From Kitasatospora sp. NBC_00240 (lineage in GTDB: Bacteria; Actinomycetota; Actinomycetes; Streptomycetales; Streptomycetaceae): a stretch of 64,000 nt of DNA. Shown piece by piece: positions 1-7,973 of this stretch (the first letter of the stretch is position 1; the number at the start of each line of letters is the position of its first letter). Where the stretch lies: assembly GCF_026342405.1 (NCBI RefSeq), contig NZ_JAPEMU010000004.1, positions 124,001 through 188,000 on the forward strand, read 5' to 3'. The translations under genes were made by a program, and so were the position numbers. The notes beneath the pieces are model-generated. The model searched no databases. It had not been told where the DNA came from and saw only the letters and a program-made list of their open reading frames with translations.

Positions 1-2
1 CC

Positions 3-2093
3 GCCCCCGCCGCTTCGGCAGCCGTGCAGCCCAAGCCCTCCGACGCCCAAGCCCTCCAGGATGCGACCGACCAGGTCACCGCCCACCCCCAGGCGGTCCT
101 GGCCGGCTCCCACGACACGTTCCGGGCCCGCAGCGTGCAGGTGGACGCCGGCGGCACCCGGCACGTCCACTTCGACCGCAGCTACGACGGCCTGCCGGTC
201 CTGGGAGGTGACGTGCTCGTCCACTCCGGCCCCGGTGGCCAGCTCGACGCCGTCACCCTCAGCCTCCGGGCCCCGCTCAGCCTGTCTGTGACCCCCTCGG
301 TCACCGGCAAGGAGGCGGTCACTTCCGCCGCCCCCCTCTTCAGGGGTACCAAGGACAGCACCACCGCCACGCTGACGGTCGACGCCCTGGGCGCCGCCCC
401 GAAGCTGGTCTGGGAGGTCGTCGTCCACGGCACTGCCGCCGACCAGTCGCCGAGCCACCTGCACGTCCTGGTGGACGCCAGGACCGGTGCCGTCGGGCAG
501 AGTTGGGACACCTACTCGACCTTCCTGCCCGAGGGTGTCCACACCGGGCCCGCCGCTGGCGGCACCGCCCTGACCGCCACGGTCGCCGCGTCCGGCGCCG
601 GAAGGGGCTATCAGGTCGGCGCCGTCACGCTGTCCACCACCGGCTCCGCCGCCGGCTACACCCTCGTCGACCCCGACCGCGGCAACGGAGAGACCCGCGA
701 CGCCCAGAACAAGACCGTCCTCCACGACTCCCCGCCCGCCGGCTGGGGCAGCGCCTTCACCGACGCCGACAACACCTGGGGCGACGGCACCCTCGGTGAC
801 CGCGCCACCGTCGCCGTGGACGCCCACTACGGCATCCAGGCCACCTGGGACTTCTACAAGAACGTGCTGGGCCGCAACGGCATCAAGAACGACGGCGTCG
901 GCGCCCGTTCCTTCGTGCACTACGGCACCAACTACGGGAACGCCGGGTGGGACGACGACAGCTTCTCGATGGTCTACGGCGACGGAGCGGTGGGCTCGAA
1001 GCCGTTCACCGAGATCGACGTGGCCGGCCACGAGATGAGCCACGGCGTCACCGCCGCCACCGCGGGCCTGCTCTACTTCGGCGACGCCGGCGGCCTGAAC
1101 GAGGCCACCTCCGACATCATGGGCACGATGGTCGAGTTCAACGCGAACAACCCGGCCGATGCACCCGACTACCTGATCGGCGAGAAGATCGACATCAACG
1201 GCAACGGCACCCCGCTGCGCTGGATGGACGATCCGAGCAAGGACGGCCGCTCGGCCAGGTGCTGGTCGCCCACCACCAAGAACCTGGACCCGCACAACTC
1301 CTCGGGCGTGGGCAACCACTTCTTCTACCTGCTCGCGGCCGGCTCCGGCCAGTCCCAGTGGGGCAACAGCCCGACCTGCAACACCTCCGACGTCGCCGGC
1401 ATCGGCAACGACAAGTCCACCAAGATCTGGTACCGGGCACTGTCGGCCTACATGGTCTCCAACACCGACTACCCGGGCGCCCGCACCGCCACCGTCAAGG
1501 CCGCCAAGGACCTTTACGGAGCCGGCAGCACCGAGTGCGCCACCGTGGAGAAGGCCTGGAGCGCCGTAAACGTCGCCGCGACCAGCACCACTTGCGGCGC
1601 CGGCACCCCGACACCCACGCCGACCCCGACGCCGAGCGGCAACCTGCTGCTCAACCCCGGCTTCGAGTCCGGCACCACCTCCTGGAGCGCGACCTCCGGC
1701 GTCATCACCAACGGCACCGGCGCCACCCCGCACTCCGGCTCCTTCTACGCCTGGCTGGACGGCTACGGCACCGCACACACCGACACCGCCTCCCAGGCGG
1801 TGGCCGTTCCGGCCGCCGCCACCGCCGCCAGGCTCAGCTTCTGGGGGAAGATCACCACCGAGGAGTTCGGAACCACCGCCTACGACACCCTCAAGGTCCA
1901 GGTCGTCACCGGCACCACCACGACCACCCTGGCCACCTACTCCAACGCGGACGCCACCACCGGCTACGTCCAGCGCACGCTCGACCTGTCTGCCTTCAAA
2001 GGCAAGACCGTCACGATCAGGTTCACCGGCACCGAGGACGCCGGCCTCAGAACCAGCTTCCTTATCGACGACACCGCGGTCACCACCGGCTGA
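3..2093 (+). CDS. Secreted M4 (thermolysin-like) neutral metalloprotease, 5' end outside window
   Basis: This is an extracellular zinc endopeptidase precursor. The frame is open to the window edge and begins with an Ala/Pro-rich stretch like the end of a signal peptide, so the true start lies upstream; the GTG at 24 is only the first internal start codon. Numbering from that GTG, an FTP/PepSY-type propeptide fills about residues 1-170. The M4 domain follows, with the zinc site HEMSH (His336, Glu337, His340) and the third ligand Glu360 in GGLNEATSD, spaced as in thermolysin. A Thr-Pro repeat linker near residue 535 joins a C-terminal beta-sandwich domain of about 145 residues that starts with NLLLNPGFESG, as in carbohydrate-binding or MAM-like modules. 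The family is normally secreted and self-processed. It stands alone; the next gene is convergent. Confidence 0.93.
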   Translation, partial: APAASAAVQPKPSDAQALQDATDQVTAHPQAVLAGSHDTFRARSVQVDAGGTRHVHFDRSYDGLPVLGGDVLVHSGPGGQLDAVTLSLRAPLSLSVTPSVTGKEAVTSAAPLFRGTKDSTTATLTVDALGAAPKLVWEVVVHGTAADQSPSHLHVLVDARTGAVGQSWDTYSTFLPEGVHTGPAAGGTALTATVAASGAGRGYQVGAVTLSTTGSAAGYTLVDPDRGNGETRDAQNKTVLHDSPPAGWGSAFTDADNTWGDGTLGDRATVAVDAHYGIQATWDFYKNVLGRNGIKNDGVGARSFVHYGTNYGNAGWDDDSFSMVYGDGAVGSKPFTEIDVAGHEMSHGVTAATAGLLYFGDAGGLNEATSDIMGTMVEFNANNPADAPDYLIGEKIDINGNGTPLRWMDDPSKDGRSARCWSPTTKNLDPHNSSGVGNHFFYLLAAGSGQSQWGNSPTCNTSDVAGIGNDKSTKIWYRALSAYMVSNTDYPGARTATVKAAKDLYGAGSTECATVEKAWSAVNVAATSTTCGAGTPTPTPTPTPSGNLLLNPGFESGTTSWSATSGVITNGTGATPHSGSFYAWLDGYGTAHTDTASQAVAVPAAATAARLSFWGKITTEEFGTTAYDTLKVQVVTGTTTTTLATYSNADATTGYVQRTLDLSAFKGKTVTIRFTGTEDAGLRTSFLIDDTAVTTG

Positions 2094-2110
2094 TCCGCAC
2101 CAACGACCGG

Positions 2111-2148
2111 CGGCCCGTGCGGGGAACTGCAGGCCCCCGCTCGGGCCG
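2111..2148. terminator. Hairpin between convergent genes
   Basis: CGGCCCG-T-GCGGGG pairs with CCCCGC-T-CGGGCCG around a 10-nt loop, giving a 14-position stem with one symmetric T-T mismatch. It starts 18 nt after the protease stop and could also end transcription arriving from the minus strand. The rest of the 2094-2504 gap shows no convincing gene. Confidence 0.75.
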
Positions 2149-2504
2149 TCCTCGCCCGCCATGAGCGTCATTGCCGCCTTCACGGCGTTGCGTTCGCCGA
2201 CACCACGCCCGTCAAGGCAAGGGGCGTTCGGGCTCCTCCCCGCACGGCAGTAGTCGAGGCCCACGCCCCCTCCGGGCGGCGTACGTCGTTTCCGGCACGG
2301 CCCGTACCCGTCGGCGCCGGGCTGATCGCCGCACATGGCCTCGTCCTCCCCACTGCTCGCCCCCTCTTCGCGACACCGCCACCGTGGACCGCTCCCCCGC
2401 CGTCCTGCCGCCGTCCGGCAGTGGACGGGCGGTAGCGGACGGATCGTGCCGAGTGACTTCGGCCGGATCGTCGCCCCGGACGGCTCGCCGCGAGGGTTGT
2501 CCCC

Positions 2505-5405
2505 TCAGGGACTGTCGACGGCGGTGTGGGGGCCGGGGACGTCGTCGCGGGTGGTGTGGAGCTTCTTGAGCGTCCTGGCGACGTGTTGCTCGACGGTGCG
2601 GGGCGAGAGGGAGAGGGCTTGGGCGATGTCCTTGTTGGAGGCGCCAGTGGCGAGGAGCCGGGCGACCTGGGTCTCGCGGGGGGAGAGGCGATCGCCGTAG
2701 CCGCGCCGGCCACGCGGTGCCGGGCGGCCCAGGCCGAGTGTGCGCAGGTGCTGTTGGCAGCGGGCGGCGTCGGCGGTGGCACCGAGGGCGGTGAAGACGG
2801 TGACAGCGTCGGTGAGGTGGCGGGCGGCGGCGTCCGGGTCGGCGGGGGTGAGGGCGAGTGCGGTGAGTTCGAGGGCGAGGGAGGCGTAGTAGGGGCGGCC
2901 CATGGCGGTGAGGATGCGGCGGGCACGGTCGAGGGATTCGGCGGCGCCGGCACCGTCGCCGCCGTACAGCAGAATCCGACCGCGGCTGTAGGCGAGGACT
3001 GCGCGGAGAACAGGGGCGTCCTCACCCTCCAGGGCCTCTTCGGCCTCGGCGACGATGTCCTGCGCGGCCTCGGGATGACCGTCGGCGAGCGCAGCATTGA
3101 CGGCAGCCGCAATGAAGAGGGAGGACTGCCCCCAGTCGGACGTGCCGCGCAGCTTCTCCAGAGCGGAACGGGCCACCGCCCAGGCCTCCTGCGGCTGCCC
3201 GCGGTGAATGTGGATGGTGCTGATGGCGGTCGCCGCACGCAGGGCGCAGTCAGCCTCCAGGGCCGTTTCCCCGAGGCGGGCGGCGTGCCGGAGGTGCTCC
3301 AGGGCAAGCTCCCACTGCCCGCGGACCGCAGCCACGGCTCCACGGCCCAGGCAGGCCTCCATCAGGATGTCGGCGTTGTCGGGATAGCGCGCAAGGAGGG
3401 TCGCATGGTCCTCCTCCAGGTGCTCCCAGCGGCCCGCCATCCAGTCCAGCCGCAGCAGTTGGCTGGCACTGCAGGACTCGATGAGCGGAGCCGTACCCAG
3501 CCGTCGGGCGAGGTCGAGGCTCTCCCGCAGCAGGGCTTCCGCTTGGCGGTCGTGCCCGGTCGCGAGGGAGTAGTAGCCGACGTTGAAGAGGGCGCGGGCG
3601 CTCTGGCGCAGGACTTCGGGATCGGCGTCGTCGCGGGGCAGCCGCTCGACGAGGTCCCGGACGGCCGCGTCGTTGGCCCTGGCCATCAGCGTGAGACGGG
3701 TGGCGTGGACGGCGGCACGCGCGCCACGGTTGGGGCTGTCGTGGACGGCGTCCTCGGCACGCGCCATCCACGCCTGCACCTCCCGCGGGGGCCGGCTCGG
3801 GTTCACGGCGAGGGCGACCATCGCGCGGGCGGCCACGTCGGGCCGGACGGTGAGTTCCTCGATCGCCCGCTCCAGCTCGCGTTCGCCGCCCTCCGTGTCG
3901 CCTCCCTGGTTGACCATGAGCAGGCCGAGAGCGAGGCGGACCTCGCCGCGCGCAGCAGCCGGCAGGTGGGAAGCGGAGAGGATGCGGCGCAGCGCGGTGG
4001 CGCCGGTGGTGTAGTCGACACCGTTGACGGCGATCCGGGACAGCGCCAGGGCGGCGCGGGTGCGCAGGTCACCCTCCAGACGGGGCTGGGCGAGGATCTC
4101 GTGGATGAGGGTGGCGGCCGTGCCGTCGTCGCCCAGCGCGATGGCCTGGTCGGCGGCGGCTTCCGCCTGACGCAGCCAGGCCGCGGTGTCGCCGAGGGCG
4201 CGGGTGTGATGGGCGATCTGGACCAGGGGAGGCGAGGGGGCGGAGGAGAGTGCCCGGACGGCTTGACGGTGCAGATCGAGGCGGCGAGGGCCGAGGATGC
4301 CCCGGTGGACGGCCTGCTGGGCGAGTGCGTGGCGGAAGGTGTAGTGACCAGCGGTGCCTTCGCGGAGGACGGTGGCCCGCAGGGCTTCGGTGAGCGCCGG
4401 GCCGGCCCGGTCGGGGTCGATGCGGGCGACATCGGTGAGCAGGTGCTGGTCGGCGGGGACGGCGAGGACGGCGGCGGCTTCCACCAGGGCGACAGCGGAG
4501 TCGGACAAGGTCGCCATGCGCGAGGCCACCGCTTCGCGCAGTCCCCGGGGGACCTCCGCTTCCGCCAGCACCGCCACGTCGTCCACCGGAGGGCCGTGAT
4601 AAAGGTGGCGCGGGCGCGGCTGCGCGGTGAGGGTGAGGAGGTCCTCCTCCACGACGAGGGGCAGGCCCGCGCTGCGTTCGAACAGGGTCCGGCTCAGGGC
4701 CGTACTCACGCGTGGGCCGAGGACGGTGGCGGCGAGCTCGTGCACCTCGTTCTCGGTGAGGGGGCCGAGGTGGATGTCCGCGCCGCCGGTTCCCGGCGGG
4801 CGGCGGTAGGGAGCGCCGAGGACGGGGGTGTCGTCGGAGAGGTCCTCTCCGCGGTAGGTGAGCACCAGGCCGAGCCGTTTGGGCAGGTCACGGGCGAGGA
4901 GCAGGAGCAGTTCGCGGGTGGCTTCGTCCGCCCAGTGCAGGTCTTCCACGACCAGGACGACGGGGCCGACGGCGTCGAGTACGGAGCGCACCGCGCCCAT
5001 CAGTTGGAAGCGTCCGGCGCGTACGTCCTGCAGCGGCGCCGCGGTGGGGGGCAACCGGTGGGCGAGCGCGGGTAGCAGCGGCGCCAGTGCGCCGGCCTGC
5101 GGGTTGAGGCGCTCGGGAGGGGGCAGCCAGTCGGTGGTGTCGCTCAGGGCGTCCAGGACCGGGCCGAACGGCAGTGGTTCACGTAGCGGGTGGCACAGTC
5201 CGGTGACCACGCGCACCCCGCGCCTGGTCAGGGCGAGGGTGGCTTCGTGGATCAGGCGGGACTTGCCCACGCCGGGCTCGCCCTCCACCAGCACCACGGC
5301 CGGCGGGATCTCCAGCACGGTGAGCAGGAGATCCAGTTCCCGGCGCCGGCCGACCCAGGCGAAACCCCGTCCCGAAGCGGCGTCGGAATCACGGTCTACT
5401 GCCAC
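2505..5405 (-). CDS. LAL-family (large ATP-binding LuxR) transcriptional regulator
   Basis: This is a 966-residue MalT/LAL-type regulator. The GTG at 5405 is chosen because GGAGG lies 6 nt before it and the AAA domain begins soon after; the frame stays open to 5729, but that extension is low-complexity. Walker A is GEPGVGKS (residues 42-49) and Walker B VVLVVEDLHWADE lies near residue 140. A long helical, TPR-like middle follows. The C-terminal LuxR helix-turn-helix (LSPRETQVARLLATG, then NKDIAQALSLSPRTVEQHV) lies at about 895-950. Such proteins typically activate transcription in response to a bound ligand, often for sugar use or specialised metabolites. The ligand and targets are unknown. 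It stands alone, so a link to the glycan genes upstream is only positional. Confidence 0.92.
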   Translation of the reverse strand: MAVDRDSDAASGRGFAWVGRRRELDLLLTVLEIPPAVVLVEGEPGVGKSRLIHEATLALTRRGVRVVTGLCHPLREPLPFGPVLDALSDTTDWLPPPERLNPQAGALAPLLPALAHRLPPTAAPLQDVRAGRFQLMGAVRSVLDAVGPVVLVVEDLHWADEATRELLLLLARDLPKRLGLVLTYRGEDLSDDTPVLGAPYRRPPGTGGADIHLGPLTENEVHELAATVLGPRVSTALSRTLFERSAGLPLVVEEDLLTLTAQPRPRHLYHGPPVDDVAVLAEAEVPRGLREAVASRMATLSDSAVALVEAAAVLAVPADQHLLTDVARIDPDRAGPALTEALRATVLREGTAGHYTFRHALAQQAVHRGILGPRRLDLHRQAVRALSSAPSPPLVQIAHHTRALGDTAAWLRQAEAAADQAIALGDDGTAATLIHEILAQPRLEGDLRTRAALALSRIAVNGVDYTTGATALRRILSASHLPAAARGEVRLALGLLMVNQGGDTEGGERELERAIEELTVRPDVAARAMVALAVNPSRPPREVQAWMARAEDAVHDSPNRGARAAVHATRLTLMARANDAAVRDLVERLPRDDADPEVLRQSARALFNVGYYSLATGHDRQAEALLRESLDLARRLGTAPLIESCSASQLLRLDWMAGRWEHLEEDHATLLARYPDNADILMEACLGRGAVAAVRGQWELALEHLRHAARLGETALEADCALRAATAISTIHIHRGQPQEAWAVARSALEKLRGTSDWGQSSLFIAAAVNAALADGHPEAAQDIVAEAEEALEGEDAPVLRAVLAYSRGRILLYGGDGAGAAESLDRARRILTAMGRPYYASLALELTALALTPADPDAAARHLTDAVTVFTALGATADAARCQQHLRTLGLGRPAPRGRRGYGDRLSPRETQVARLLATGASNKDIAQALSLSPRTVEQHVARTLKKLHTTRDDVPGPHTAVDSP

Positions 5406-5619
5406 AGCCGGCCTCCAAGGGGCGGCACAGCCCTTGCTCGCGCCCCTCCGGATCCCAACGTAGTCGCCGCCGGCTTCCCTGCCAATGTGCGGATGAGGTG
5501 ACTGGGGCGGGGCCGGGGGCGGGTGCGATGCGACCAGGGCTGATCCCGGGCGCCGGTTCCTGTCGGAGGTGTGGGTGACGGGGTGAGGAGGCCGGCCTGG
5601 GTACATGGCGAAATCCGGC

Positions 5620-5653
5620 GGTTCGGGGCGTCCTGTGAGGGACGCCCCGAACC
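5620..5653 (-). terminator. Perfect 14-bp hairpin after the phosphoesterase gene
   Basis: GGTTCGGGGCGTCC pairs exactly with GGACGCCCCGAACC around a 6-nt loop, about 135 nt downstream of the phosphoesterase stop codon. The flanking CACCGGAGC is also found beside the terminator at 7806-7854. Confidence 0.8.
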
Positions 5654-5787
5654 ACCGGAGCTGTTGTGCGGGTGTGGCGTTCCGCTCGGACGGATCGGGG
5701 TCCGCGCGCCTACGTGATCCCTCGTTCACGGGAGGTTTGCGGAACCGCCGCTCGGGCGCGTCGGGCCATGAGGATGCTCCTGAATCC

Positions 5788-7344
5788 CTACCAGCTGTAC
5801 ACCTGGAAGGACCAGAGCGAGTAGCCGTAGGAGGTGCCGCGGGTGGTGCCGTTCATCCGGATGTAGCGGCCGGAGCCGGTGAGGCCGGTGAGGTCGTCGG
5901 TGCCGCCGTCGCCGGTGGTGGTCGAGAAGATGGTGGTCCAGGTGCTTCCGTCGTTGGAGGTCTGGATCTGGTAGGCCTTTCCGTAGGCGGCCTCCCAGGT
6001 CAGCTTGACCTCCTTGACGGACTTGGTACTGCCGAGGTCGACCTGCAGCCACTGCGGGTCGGAGTAGGCGCTGGCCCAGCGGGTCGCGGGGTTGCCGTCG
6101 GTGGCGAGAGTGGCGCCGAGGGTGCCGGCCTCGGTGGAGAAGGCGGTGGTCGGCCGGCCCAGAGCCAGGTCGCTGCCGGTGACGGTCCAGGTGAAGGTGG
6201 CGAAGCCGGAGGCGCCGGTGGTGTCGGTGGCGGTCACGGTGACACTGGCGGAGCCGACGCTGACCGGGGTGCCGGTGATCTGGCCGGTGGCGGAGTTGAT
6301 GGTCAGGCCGGCGGGCAGGCCGGTGGCGGTGTAGGTGAGGGTCTGGCCGGCGGCGGAGTCGGTGGCGCTGACCTGGACCGGGCTGATGACGGTGCCGGGA
6401 TTCGTGCTTCGGGCGCCGGGGTTGGTGACGGTGACGGTGTTGCCGGTTTCGGTGGTCCAGATGCCGGTGATGTCGGTGGCGGTCGCGGCGTTGCCTGCGT
6501 GGCTGGTCAGGCCGGCCAGGTCCTCCAGGGTGCGCAGCATGTTGTAGTGGTTGTAGGTGGTGGCGGTGGAGCTGCCGGGGGTGACATTTGCGCCGTAGAA
6601 GACGGTCGGGATTCGGTTGCCGGAGAGGCGATTGTCTTCGTCGAAGGTGACGACGAGCAGGCTGTTGTGGGCCTTGGCCCAGGTCGCGTAGGCGCCCAGG
6701 TTGTTCTGGATCCAGCTGTCGCCGGTGCCGACCGAGCAGTCGTGCATGTCGTTGCAGAGGTCCGGGACGACGAAGGAGACCTTCGGCAGTGAGGCGAAGT
6801 CGGTGGTCGGGAACTGGGTCATGGTCTTCGCCGTGCTGGTTGGCACGTTGTTGAAGCCGAACCACGGGTTGTGCTTCTGTGCGTAGTCGCCGCTGCTGCA
6901 CACGGTCGACCCCTGGCTGGGCAGGCCCTCGTTGTAGCTTGCCCAGGTCTTGCCGGCGGCGATCAGTTCGGAGGCCAGGTTCGGCGCGGACATCGAGCCG
7001 ACGGACACGCAGCTGTCGTCGGTGCGGCCCTGGTTGGAGCCCGAGAACAGCTGGTAGTAGTTGGGTTCGCTGGGGTGGGTGATGCCGTACGACTGGGTGA
7101 GGCTGGCCCCACCGGCCTTGAGGGTGTTGTTGATGTACGGCGCGCTGGCGCTGTCGACGACCTGCGAATAGGCGTGGTTCTCCATCACCACGACCACGAT
7201 GTGGTCCGGGGCCGGAAGGGTTGCAGCCTGGGCGGTGCCGCCGGTGGCGGCCCAGGCGCCGAGCGATCCGGCGGAGAGGGCCACCGCGCTCGCGAGGGCG
7301 GTGAAGGTGCGCCGGGTGGGCTTCGGGGGCCGAACGGTAGTCAC
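5788..7344 (-). CDS. Tat-exported phosphoesterase (acid phosphatase/phospholipase C type) with Ig-like and discoidin modules
   Basis: This 518-residue protein matches the bacterial phosphoesterase family (PF04185), which hydrolyses phosphomonoesters or phospholipids outside the cell. The GTG at 7344 is chosen because GAGGAG lies 9 nt upstream and it places a twin-arginine signal (TRRTF, Arg11-Arg12) before a hydrophobic stretch ending in AQAA; the frame is open to 7737 without a comparable site. The catalytic domain begins PDHIVVVVMENHAYSQ and includes VVTFDEDN. A putative-Ig (He_PIG-like) domain starts at NTVTVTNPGARSTNPGT, and an F5/8-type C domain ends in SFQVYSW. These last two modules nearly duplicate those of the upstream neighbour at 7974-10817. 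Substrate is not predictable from sequence alone. Confidence 0.9.
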   Translation of the reverse strand: MTTVRPPKPTRRTFTALASAVALSAGSLGAWAATGGTAQAATLPAPDHIVVVVMENHAYSQVVDSASAPYINNTLKAGGASLTQSYGITHPSEPNYYQLFSGSNQGRTDDSCVSVGSMSAPNLASELIAAGKTWASYNEGLPSQGSTVCSSGDYAQKHNPWFGFNNVPTSTAKTMTQFPTTDFASLPKVSFVVPDLCNDMHDCSVGTGDSWIQNNLGAYATWAKAHNSLLVVTFDEDNRLSGNRIPTVFYGANVTPGSSTATTYNHYNMLRTLEDLAGLTSHAGNAATATDITGIWTTETGNTVTVTNPGARSTNPGTVISPVQVSATDSAAGQTLTYTATGLPAGLTINSATGQITGTPVSVGSASVTVTATDTTGASGFATFTWTVTGSDLALGRPTTAFSTEAGTLGATLATDGNPATRWASAYSDPQWLQVDLGSTKSVKEVKLTWEAAYGKAYQIQTSNDGSTWTTIFSTTTGDGGTDDLTGLTGSGRYIRMNGTTRGTSYGYSLWSFQVYSW

Positions 7345-7554
7345 GTCCGCGAACTCCTCGGAAAGGCGAATGATGTTTCCATCCTTCGTAATGAGCACCC
7401 CTGAATGTAAGGCGTCGAAGGGAAACACCATGCGAATCTGCCATTTCCAAAGAAAACGTAAGTCGTACACGCTCCCATGAATTCGTACTGATCCTGGGAC
7501 GCGGGGAAGATTCTCGCCGAGAAAAATCTGCCACTTGTATATCCACAGCTCAGA

Positions 7555-7580
7555 AGGTCTCGCCGCATGCGGCGAGACCT
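7555..7580. promoter_or_regulatory. Perfect 26-bp palindrome upstream of the phosphoesterase gene
   Basis: AGGTCTCGCCGC, then AT, then GCGGCGAGACCT reads identically on both strands. It lies about 210 bp before the phosphoesterase start in DNA that is AT-rich for this genome. It may be an operator or a cruciform/terminator; no stop codon lies directly before it. Confidence 0.5.
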
Positions 7581-7805
7581 CGCGACATGAACAGTGATCC
7601 TCGTATTCGGCGCACGCACCGAATACTTGGAACGGATCTGTGCCTTCCAGATTGCCAAGGCATCTGCGATGGCTGTTTGATCGGCCGCCCCGAAGGTTCC
7701 TGGCCGTCCGGTAGCGGGACATTCGGTGGCTTCTCACGGGTCAGGGCCGGCGGCGTGAGAGACGGCGTGAGGAGCCAGCTGGTGCCCGGCTGCCGACGCA
7801 CCGAA

Positions 7806-7854
7806 CTCCGGTGGTTCGCGGATGCCTCGGAAGGCCACCCCTGAACCACCGGAG
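7806..7854 (-). terminator. 12-bp hairpin after the RICIN/discoidin gene
   Basis: CTCCGGTGGTTC pairs with GAACCACCGGAG across 25 nt that include a smaller GCCT/AGGC stem. It lies about 120 nt downstream of the stop at 7974 and would end the long sugar operon. The 7345-7805 gap otherwise holds promoter-like AT-rich DNA and the 26-bp palindrome. Confidence 0.7.
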
Positions 7855-7973
7855 CCGGTGCGCGGCCCGTTCGGACGGCTTCCCGCCCGCAGACCTATGC
7901 GCTCACTTGGTCACCCATCACGGGATCCTGCAGGAGCTGCTGATCCGACAACTGGGGTGCCGGAATCGTCCCG

